Origin: Brugia malayi
Lineage: Eukaryota > Nematoda > Chromadorea > Rhabditida > Onchocercidae
Direction: 5' to 3'
Assembly (NCBI RefSeq): GCF_000002995.4
Contig: NW_025062479.1
Coordinates: forward strand, 21,882,721 to 21,946,720
Length of the DNA stretch: 64,000 bases
Within the stretch, counting starts at the first letter, position 1. Each line of letters begins with the position of its first letter. Made by a program: the position numbers and the translations under genes. Below the pieces are notes generated by a model that saw nothing but the letters and a program-made list of their open reading frames with translations, was not told where the DNA came from and ran no database searches. Positions 54,684 to 64,000 of the stretch are shown here, piece after piece.

Positions 54684-55299
54684 AATAATTACTTGCTTTT
54701 TACTCTATCACAACAACAGTAATTCATGTGACAGAGCAATGTCACATGATGAAATGATTTTGTAAGTTGTTATGATACTATATTGTAAATATTAAGAAAG
54801 TTCTCATTTTATATTCAAAAATTCAATAATAAATTTTATTTATGACTTTTTGATATCGAATTTTATTTATGATTTTTCAATATCAAATTTATTTATGATT
54901 TTCAATATCAAATTTCTAAAATATTTGCTAAAAACATCTTCAACAAAAGTAAAATTTATTCATTTTTTTTTTTATGTTTTGTCATCAATGGAAGATTTTA
55001 AAGTACACTGTCAGAAAAAAAAAAAACTGTTTAAAATAATCTTGATGAAAAGTAAAAAAAAAAGAAAAAAGAAATGATTACATTATTGATTTCAATTCTT
55101 TGTTATGCTTTAGATTTTTTTTTTTCTTTTAATTTTAAAAATGAAAAAGACTAACGAATCTAATTTACTAGCACTATCAGATGTTTTTTATTTTATTTTT
55201 TTGTCTTTTTTGGCAATATAATAACTAGTAATTATCTGTTCCAGTTTAAATGTTTAATGATAATTTTCAGGTTAAATAAGGTGACACAGAAGTGACATA
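54684..55299. other. GPCR downstream region
   Basis: AT-rich 3' flank with a short imperfect duplication at about 54838-54915 (gatatcgaattttatttatg and variants). No coding exon seen. Confidence 0.5.
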
Positions 55300-58200
55300 T
55301 ATCAGCGCAAAATGATAGAAGCGAAGATGGCATTTATAGCATTTATGTGTTTAATAGTAATATAATAATTTAGTAATTTAATAGAAAGCTTTCCTAAGAT
55401 ACTATCAAACTGATAATATTGATTATATGGAGTGTAATGTGCTGTGTAAATATATTTTGTAATGAAATTCATTGGTGGAAACAATCAATAATTGACTGAT
55501 TGAGTGATCGTTTGATCAATACAAATTAAGTTTTCATATTTTCCATTACAGGAGATAATCAAATTGTTGAAATTGGCAATTTATCAGTGAAGTGCGAGAT
55601 TTTGAAAATTTTTTTTTACCATACGTACACATTTTTGACATCGTATTGTAGTCATTTTCATTTATTTAAATGGTTATCTTACCTCTTTATCAAACTTTCT
55701 CATTCATTTCAAGATTTGTTTTTGTTTTAAGTTAGAAAGAAATATTACCAAACAGATAGGAAAACTGTAAGAGTTGAAATTTGTCAAATCCTCAATTGGA
55801 GAAAAGATTTTTTTTTTTGTTTTGTTTCGATAGTAAATGAGTGATAGTGATGGAGGATAGAATTGAACAGAATGAAATGATATGGTTTTCTTTTTTTTTT
55901 TTAAACAAAAACGATGAATTGCTTAAATCTTTTCAATGTAACTATTGCGATATTCCAGATTTTATTGTAGTTTTTTAAAAGAGATATGTGTTTTTATTTT
56001 GAAATTATTAGAATTATATTTATAATATCGAAATGTAATTCAAAATGAAACGAAATGGTTGAAACAAAGTAGAATAAAATATAATATAACACAAATAATG
56101 AGAATCTATGGAATAAGATGATCAGACATTTGATTTTTCTTGATTTTAGAGCATAAATTACAATATATACAAAAGTAAGAATAAAATCATCATAAAATAC
56201 AACATAATAACCTAACTGACACCGCAATGGTGTAATAACGGTCAACGGTATCGGTGTTTTCTAACGAAACAATATAATTTTAAATGATTTATTCATGAGA
56301 TTGTGACATACCGGGTTTATATATAGAGAATCAATTAGTATATTTTCAACTTCTCAAAAAATAGAAAAGATACAAAGCCACTAATGCAACTAAATTCCAG
56401 TTATTACTATGAAAGAAGATAAGTACCGAATCCAAATAATTATTAGTCCCACCTTGTTAAACTACTCAGCCATAATTCTGAATTTGCAAATCTCATCAAA
56501 CGTAAAATAAATGTAAAATAAATTCTCAGAAAGCAAAAGTAAAATAAATTCTCAGAAAGTAAAAGTTAAAATTTGTGAACAACAAAAAATAAGACATATA
56601 AACCTATATTTAACTATATATTATTGATATTCATCCCTAAGTACCCATAAGTTTGAGTTTTTGTGCAATATACACAAACGCTTTAAAATGGATCGAAATG
56701 CAAACGAGTCTTTAACTGATACATGATTCTGAAAAAAATAAAGCTCTCATTCGTGAAAATGCACTGAATTCACATCAAATTTTCGAAGTCTTAAAAAATT
56801 TTGGAAAAATATATGAATCTGATTTGATAGAAATGATACTTTGCTACCTTAAAACTCTGCAAAATTTCATCTTTCAACGCTTGTCCTTTCCTATGAACCA
56901 TAAATAAAGGAATATCTTCTGCCAATTTGTCATATTTGTCCGCTTTTTTCACATATGATGCCTTAGCTGGATTGAAAAATGAAGGATAGTGCAAAATTAC
57001 AAGAAAGAAAGGGGAAAAAATAAGCACGATTGAAGAATTTGCAAGTAAACTTCTTCCAAATGTTCCTCATCGGTTGTTTTTTGGATATCCAACATACGTT
57101 GTTTCCTCTAACGAATAGCATCCACCACTGTTATATCCATTATTTTCGCTGAGTATAAGAAAAACTATGTCTCGATTGAACAGTGAAGCGTCAATTAAAA
57201 GCAAAAAATTTGCAACGAATCTATAGTGATTTTTTCCGTAGTCCAAATTGCCGACTTCCACTATTCAAAATCTGACATGAAGAAATTAAACTAGACTACA
57301 GCTCGCAAAAGAAATTGTACTTTAATAGTGCTGCGCCACTAAAACTCGATTTCTCTGTATCATCCTGATCGTTTTCAATAGCTGATTGAAATCCAGCAGC
57401 TTTCCGCAAACCGAACCGTGGTTTTTCGAAAGGTCCTGAATATAAATGATCAAATTGAAAACATACTGAATATAAATGATCAGATTGAAAAATCCCACTT
57501 TTTTAAAAATTTTTGAATAATATATTTAGTAAATGAAACCTTCTCGAGCGTCTTAGTGATCCAGCAGCTTTTGCAGCGACAATATTTGCTCCATCTTCAA
57601 TTAGCTGCTCATCCACATTTGCCAAAAAGTTGCAAAAATTTGATCATGTTGGAGAGCTGAGATAATCCCCGCATTTGTTAGCAATTTCCCAAGTTCATAA
57701 TCGTCCTGAAACAGTCATTATATTGCATATTAGCATCAATGCAGCACCCTCCCGGACTTGAGCATATAATTCAACTTTTTCAATCTCTCTCGCGGAACAG
57801 TAAAGAACAATATAGTTAGCCATTATGCGTTGAAAGCTCAATTATACTAAAATTTCTATGACAGATCGCCTGAAGTGCCTGAAGGACAGGAGAGAGAGAG
57901 AGAGGGGAAAGAGGGCGAGGAGGGAAAAAGAGGGAGAGGGGAGCGATAAAGAAGACAGGAGAGGGAGGAGAAGAGGGGAGAGAGGACAGGAGGGAGATGG
58001 AATATCGCAATAGTTATATTGAAAAGATTTAAGCAATTCATTGTTTTTGTTTTTTAAAAAAAAAGAAAACCATATCATTTCATTCTGTTTAATTCTATCC
58101 ACCACCAATATCACTCATGTACTATCGAAACAAAACAAAAAAATCTTTTCTCCAATTGAGGATTTGACAAATTTCAACTCTTACAGTTTTCCTATCTGTT

Positions 58201-60088
58201 TGGTAATATTTCTTTCTAACTTAAAACAAAAACAAATTTTGAAATGAATGAGAAAGTTTGATAAATTAAATTACCAAATTATCAAATCACTATTAAACAT
58301 ATAAATGATATCTCCATTTTCGCTTCTGATAAACTCAATTAGTGCCACTGGCACTAAACAAGTATTATCACATTAATGGTGTAAAAAGGTTTATTTTTGC
58401 ATAAGTTCGTTATACTCTACCTGCAAAGCGAGAAGTAAGTCATAGAAGATTCTGGATTTTTGATCTGGTCAGTTTTTGATATCTTTCATTGTTTGCTGCC
58501 AGTATCACTATTACCAAATTATCAAATCACTATTAAACATATAAATGATATTTCCATTTTCGCTTCTGATAAACTCAATTAGTGCTACTGACACTAAACA
58601 AGTATTATCACATTAATGGTGTAAAAAGGTTTATTTTTGCATAAGTTCGTTATGCTCTACCTGCAAAGCGAGAAGTAAGTCATAGAAGGTTCTGGATTTT
58701 TGATCTGATCAGTTTTTGATATCTTTCATTGTTTGCTGCCAGTATTGCAAACATGCTTCCTTGGAGAACGGTGAGCTGAGTTTTCCGCTCCCCTCTCCTT
58801 CTCCCCTCCCCTCTCTCTCTCTTCTCCCCTTTCTCCCTCCTTTTCTTACTCCCTCCTCTTTTCCTCTCTCCCCCCTCCTGCCCTCCTCTCCCTCCTGTCC
58901 TCTCTCCCTCTTCTTCCTGCCAACTTCTCCTTCATACCTTTGCTTTACGTTTTTCTATTCAAAACTAGCAAATAATAGTGAGGATAAATCCGACAAACTT
59001 AATTACTGCGTGATGGAAGTTTGGCACTTAACATAGGAAAACTAACATTCTTTTAAGTATATTTTAATTTTAGTAGAAGAGGGAAGAGAGGAGAGGAGAG
59101 AAGAGGAGAGGAGAAGGGAGCGGAGGAGGAGAGGAGAGCGGGAAACTCAGCTCACCGTTCTCCAAGGAAGCATGTTTGCAATACTGGCAGCAAACAATGA
59201 AAGATATCAAAAACTGACCAGATTAAAAATCTAGAACCTTCTATGACTTACTTCTCGCTTTGCAGGTAGAGTATAACGAACTTATGCAAAAATAAACCTT
59301 TTTACACCATTAATGTGATAATACTTGTTTAGTGCCAGTAGTACTAATTGAGTTTATCAGAAGCGAAAATGGAAATATCATTTATATGTTTAATAGTGAT
59401 TTGATAACATAATAACAAGTATTATCACACTAATGGTGTAAAAAGGTTTATTTTTGCATAAGTTCGTTATGCTCTACCTGCAAAGCGAGAAGTAAGTCAT
59501 AGAAGGTTCTGGATTTTTGATCCGGTCAGTTTTTGATATCTTTCATTGCTTGCTGCCAGTATTGCAAACATGCTTCCTTGGAGAACGGTGAGCTAAGTTT
59601 TCCGCTCTCCTCTCCTCCTCCGCTCCCTTCTCCTCTCCTCTCTTCCCTCTTCTACTAAAATTAAAATATACTTAAAAGAATGTTAGTTTTCCTATGCTAA
59701 GTGCCAAAGTTCCATCACGCAGTAATTAAGTTTGTCGGATTTATCCTCACTATTATTTGCTAGTTTTCAATAGAAAAACGTAAAGCAAAGGTATGAAGGA
59801 GAAGTTGGCAGGAAGAAGAGGGAGAGAGGACAGGACGGAGAGGAGGGAAGGGGAGGGCAGGAGGGAGGAGAGAGGAAAAGAGGAGGGAGAGAGAAAAGGA
59901 GGGAGAAAGGGGAGAGGAGAGGGAGAGGGGAGCGGAAAACTCAGCTCACCGTTCTCCAAGGAAGCATATTTGCAATACTGGCAGCAATGAAAGATATCAA
60001 AAACTGATCAGATCAAAAATTCAGAACCTTCTATGACTTACTTCTCGCTTTGCTGGTAGAGCATAACGAACTTATGCAAAAATAAACT
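55300..60088. mobile_element. Composite of nested inverted/direct repeats, foldback-like
   Basis: Two repeat systems are visible. (1) A long inverted repeat: 55687-55964 is about 95% identical to the reverse complement of 57990-58264. A diverged outer part at 55300-55375 matches the complement of about 58262-58340, so the left arm appears interrupted by about 310 bp. (2) A 240-bp family: direct copies at 58271-58510 and 58511-58790, inverted at about 59141-59410, direct at about 59417-59608, and inverted at 59933-60088. Between arms lie CT-rich or GA-rich tracts (58790-58918, 59076-59140, 59609-59655, 59816-59932) and a unique centre of about 155 bp (58919-59075, inverted at 59656-59815). No transposase is recognised, so this looks like a non-autonomous foldback/MITE-type element in two opposed copies. 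Confidence 0.75.
56848..57823 (-). pseudogene. Broken coding remnant inside the inverted repeat (3' half?)
   Basis: Exon-like pieces on the minus strand: 57823-about 57748 (MANYIVLYCSAREIEKVELY), 57705-about 57537 (DDYELGKLLTNAGIISALQ, later DEQLIEDGANIVAAKAAG), 57435-57321 (KPRFGLRKAAGFQSAIEND), about 57110-57020 (KQRMLDIQKTTDEEHLEEVY) and 56966-56848 (ASYVKKADKYDKLAEDIPLF, donor gtagca). Several have proper AG/GT borders. Joining them needs frame corrections near 57615 and at the 57537/57435 junction, so the frame is not intact. Family not recognised; LIEDGAN is faintly ankyrin-like. Confidence 0.5.
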
Positions 60089-60750
60089 ATAAAATTCTGC
60101 AATCCTTCTGGATTTGCATTCTGTGACACTCCGGTTTCCAAGGCAGCAACATTTTCAGTAAATGTCTTTTCAACCTAGAAATCAAGAGCAAAAATACACA
60201 TTATTATAAAAGGAAATAGCACAGGATAAGCAAAGTCTCGTATTAATTTATATGAATAGAAACAATAATGTTATCAGCTTAATTTGCTCACTTATTTCAT
60301 TTCAAAGGGACTTGTTTAATTTAGTAGATCATTCATTAAAGTGCCTCAACTACCGCTGCAAATATTAAGAAAAATCTTTCCAAAGACAGAAAAAATAGAA
60401 TACGAAAATTTTACTTTAAAGTAATTTCTCTTAAAATTTATTGTAGTCAATGTATAACAAAGAAATTTTTTTTCATATTTTGACGCTCATATAATTATAT
60501 ATCATATGAAGTTAAGCTAATCAGAAATTACTCAAAGAGAAAAATTACTTTGTCTGTTGCAGTAGGCCTTGTTCAAGCTTAGCAGCACTATATACAGCAA
60601 CATTACTGCTATCAAGTGCCGCAAGATCATCCACATTTTACCTGTCCTCACCAATTTCTTCACGATTAAAACCAAAAGTTGTTCGTCGATAGCAATCCCA
60701 TTCATTTCTTCTATTATAATCTTTTTCCTGTTTACTGAAATCCATTCGAA
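60087..60750 (-). pseudogene. Broken coding remnant abutting the repeat complex (5' half?)
   Basis: The minus strand carries coding-like text: EEMNGIAIDEQLLVLIVKKL, then in another frame NVDDLAALDSSNVAVYSAAK (60637-60549), then after ttctag an exon from 60174 (VEKTFTENVAALETGVSQN). That last exon runs straight into the repeat boundary near 60088 with no donor. One-base frame breaks occur near 60640 and at the expected donor near 60548. The NVD..., D-x-x-NVA-x-x-x-AA pattern recurs in the remnant at 57.5 kb, so the two may be halves of one repetitive gene split by the element. Function unknown. Confidence 0.45.
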
Positions 60751-61630
60751 AGAACAAAACATCAAATTGATCGTCACACACTTCTTAAAAATATAACACT
60801 TATACTGCATAGTAAAAATTTTCTTGCAATTATACATGTAACAATTATGATAAGATAAAAGCTTCATGAAATTATCACCGTTACATATATCACAGATTAA
60901 AAATAAAACGCATAGTGATGCACTGGTAATATATTCAACAGATATCACTGTAAGAATATTTTTTTTTCTTAAAGCAACCAGTTATCATCATTCATCTTAT
61001 TGACCACTGATAATTCAACAACACTTAGTTATACAATCATACCTATTAATTTCAATAATTCGTTTTGTTTTTAATTACATTTCAATTGTGCTTAAACTAT
61101 AGATAGAATAATACGTATATTCCAAATGAAATAAATGTGAAACTTAATCCTAATACTGAAAGTGAGTTTTGATTCGTTTCTAAAGCCTATATTAGTTATT
61201 TTTTAATTCAAACATTTAATAGCTAATTATAAGTACAACATAACCCATTCCCAATACTACAGCAGCCCAGTCACCAGGCTAACCGTACTAGGCTCATTTC
61301 GAAGAAAATGATATTTGATATGAATTAGCAATATATTATCACTTTTTTCTCCGCCCTCTTTCATACGTGCTTGATATTTCGTGACATTCTTCTCGATTGT
61401 CCCTTCTTAATCAGTGCTATTCTCACTTCATCAATCTCTCTTTCCAGTATGCGTCTTCTTAAATTTCCTCACTATCTAACACAAAGTTAGCAAATCGCCT
61501 CAGTTCCTCCATTGTACTCATACGGAACATCCAGTAAACTGAACTTAAGCCGTGCGTTGCTTACGTTTTTACTCGGTGACGTGTGCGTGTGTTGCACGTG
61601 TACTGTATAGGAATATAATGAACAAGTTCA
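60751..61630. other. PCID2 upstream region
   Basis: No coding exon is supported. It precedes the PCID2 start and probably holds its promoter; the last ~150 bases are less AT-rich (gtgacgtgtgcgtgtgttgc). Confidence 0.45.
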
Positions 61631-61638
61631 GTTTTCAG
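61631..61638 (+). promoter_or_regulatory. Likely spliced-leader acceptor, PCID2
   Basis: gttttcag ends one base before the ATG at 61640; there is no upstream coding exon. Confidence 0.6.
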
Positions 61639-61639
61639 G

Positions 61640-64000
61640 ATGGGGTCGCCGTTACGGAGTTTAAATGACTATTTCAGAAAGCTCAATGATTTATTGTCAG
61701 CTGAAAATTGGGAACTATCTGAAGAAGCTGCGAAATTACTTTCCATAAGTGACTCTCATGTACATATGAAATTTCTGCAGGTGAACTTTTCAATGCCATA
61801 CTTAAATCTTTCTAGCGGCACTACTGATAAGGATTACTCTCATGAAACTGAAGTTAAATTTTATGACAGGTGAAGTAGTATTATGGTAGTGAATATTCTC
61901 TTTAATTAAATTGTGGTAGAATTTGAAATAAACTGCAGTGTGTGATTGAGCAGTCATACTCTAAGGATTATTTTTAGTTAGAGAAAGCAGAAGATGAACG
62001 TCGATTGTATCTGAATAGCAGCTTCGATGAAATAGCATGCTTACATTTGGCTGTTATCTATCATTTGAGTAAAGAACACTTTGAAAATGCCTTCAACACG
62101 CATGTTCAGGTTGACTTAGATTCTTTTTTTTCCTTATTCTTCAGCATTTTTAATTCCTTGATGATTAAAATTTTTGAAGGAAAACAGTAACGTTTTATAG
62201 ACTTCTGAATATCTCCAAAAAATCTCCCTCATTTATGCATATTGTTCTTTTTTATGATTTGACCGATATAAAATTGTAAATTATTGCAGAAAACATAAGA
62301 TAAAAACTCTAAAATTGTTTGTTTTTTTCTGCAGGTTATACAGTTATTCAACAAAGAAATTTTGCAAAAGGAGAAGGATCAGAACTGGTTTTTACCAATA
62401 TTATATACTCTCTGCACTGATTTGCGACTTTTGGCTCGTTCGGTATGTTCAAAGCTTGCATTTCATATTGAACAAACATGTCATTAAGCTACCGGTATTG
62501 GAATTGCGAAGATTTAGGCTGACAATAAACCATCTCGGTTGCGTGATCCGGAAAAGAGTAGCTGCTATGAACAATCTGCCACCTATATTATGGAATGCTA
62601 TCGAACATGTGTTGCTGATGTGTGAGTCTCTTTTAATTCTTATTTTTCATTTCGCTATCATTTTTTAAATGATGGTCAGCATAATGAATCTGGAAAAATA
62701 AGCACTCGAAATATATTTAAAAAGTTTTTGTAATATGTTTCTGTAATATAATATAATATACAATATATACATATCTTAAATCTGCCATCGTACGAGTTTA
62801 GCATGCACACCTCTCTAGAAGCCCTTGGAATTCACTTCACAATGTCCAGTTCACGAAAAAAAGAAGCAATATATATATAACGTGCAATTAATTTATTCAA
62901 ATGAGTCCTTTAACTAGTGTGGAATTGAACACTTGTCCAAATCATTTTTTGAAGGAATTGTTTTCGAAGTTTTCCATCAAATTGTTAATTCCAGGAGGGC
63001 AGAAATTCATACATCAAAGAAGATGGCAATGCTTAATCTCACTAATCAACTGTTCCGAATTTATTTCAGAGTATGTCCAGTCGGTTTTTGTTTCTTTCGA
63101 AACTAGTTGAATCTTGTTTGATTTCTTGCCTGCATTATCAAATCACTTTATGTCTCTATGCGCGTCAAAGGCTATACATTGATGTTGAATAGAATTAAGG
63201 GTACAGACTGCAAACTATTATTTTAATTCGTTCGATTTAAAAGAAACATTTTATTTAGTTAAATATGTTTTTAGATAAACAAATTGAATCTACTTAAACC
63301 ACTTATTAGAGCAATTGACAACAGTGGTCCATTATATCAGACATTTTCAATGGCTGATAAAGTTACGTATAAGTATTATTTGGGACGGAAAGCAATGTTT
63401 GATTCAGATTTATCAATATGTATGTGGTTTTTTTTTTATTTTTTATTTTTTTGCTTTGCTTTAGTGGTAAGAAAAAAATAAATTCGGAAAGCATGAATGC
63501 ATTTTTCTGGTTTTAAATTTTGGCAAAATACGAGAAAGTTTTCATGATCTACTTGATAAAACTTCAAGAAAGTTGGTTACTAATTTACCGCTACCTAGCT
63601 TGCTGATTGCAGGTAAAAATACAAGTTTTGTGAAACCTAGCCTTTTGTTTTTATAGTTTCTTAAATAATTGTGATGTTCTAGCAGAAGAATCGTTATCGT
63701 ATGCTTTTCGGAACTGTCCATCTTACTGTGCAAGAAATAAAAGGCTTATATTGATTTATTTGGTGCCGGTAAAAATGTTTCTCGGACATATGCCAAGCGT
63801 TGAGTTATTAAAGCGATATCAATTGCAGCAGTTTGGTGCTGTTGTTGAAAGTGTCAAGTAAGTTCTACTAGTTAACAGTAATGTTTGAATCTTTGAATAC
63901 ACTTTCTTCCTATTTAAACTTTTTGTTGTCTTACGAGTTTTAATCGAATTTAAGAGATGGAAATTTAAAAAAGCTCGATGAAACGTTGATGGAAAATGAG
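61640..64000 (+). CDS. PCID2 (Thp1-like PCI protein, TREX-2 mRNA export), 3'-partial
   Basis: Eight exons so far, all phases consistent: 61640-61780, 61978-62109, 62335-62442, 62518-62621, 62995-63070, 63275-63419, 63683-63857 and 63955 to beyond the edge; 309 codons. PCID2/Thp1 is a PCI-domain subunit of TREX-2 at the nuclear pore, where it couples transcription to mRNA export and pairs with the small acidic DSS1. Diagnostic blocks in order: [91 protein letters not shown]; and [12 protein letters not shown]. The C-terminal winged-helix half of the PCI domain lies outside the window. Introns are short (68-373 bases). Start chosen by the acceptor one base upstream. Confidence 0.92.

Noticed and set aside
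58716..59036. Ser/Pro/Leu-rich open frames over CT/GA tracts (also 57816-58114 and 59753-59990)
   Set aside because: They are translations of low-complexity pyrimidine or purine tracts within the repeat complex, present on both strands.

Overview
This 64 kb window is AT-rich (roughly three quarters A+T by eye) with many 15-27 nt poly(A)/poly(T) runs. Its genes have many short exons, GT-AG introns, TTTCAG-type acceptors and, in several genes, an acceptor immediately before the start ATG, as expected for spliced-leader trans-splicing. This points to a nematode, most likely a clade III spirurid/filarial-type species. The species call is inference. Exon models below were built by hand from open frames, splice signals and codon-phase agreement, not from alignments.

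Layout. On the minus strand: a calponin-repeat protein with a long Pro/Glu/Lys repeat region (2.1-8.9 kb), a small heat-shock protein (13.2-14.5 kb) and a degenerate Ras-like pseudo-GTPase (18.5-21.8 kb). On the plus strand: the ESCRT-I subunit MVB12 (23.9-26.8 kb). On the minus strand again: an SH2-domain adaptor-like gene with an apparent frame break (28.5-31.1 kb) and an 18-exon organic anion transporter (OATP/SLCO, 33.0-40.1 kb). One OATP intron holds a candidate nested gene for a small secreted protein on the opposite strand. A 9.7 kb stretch without convincing genes follows (41-50.7 kb), then a plus-strand peptide-type GPCR (50.7-54.7 kb). From 55.3 to 60.1 kb lies a complex of nested inverted and direct repeats that looks like foldback mobile DNA; it encloses and interrupts remnants of a broken minus-strand gene. 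The window ends inside a plus-strand PCID2 (TREX-2/Thp1-like PCI protein) gene that runs off the right edge.

The genes are functionally unrelated (muscle or cytoskeleton, chaperone, endosomal sorting, signalling, transport, mRNA export), and their spacing of 2-4 kb gives no sign of an operon. The parts I consider most worth following up are the pseudo-GTPase that has lost every nucleotide-binding motif, the homogenised 63/67-residue repeats, the nested secreted gene, and the foldback complex with its captured or broken coding sequence.
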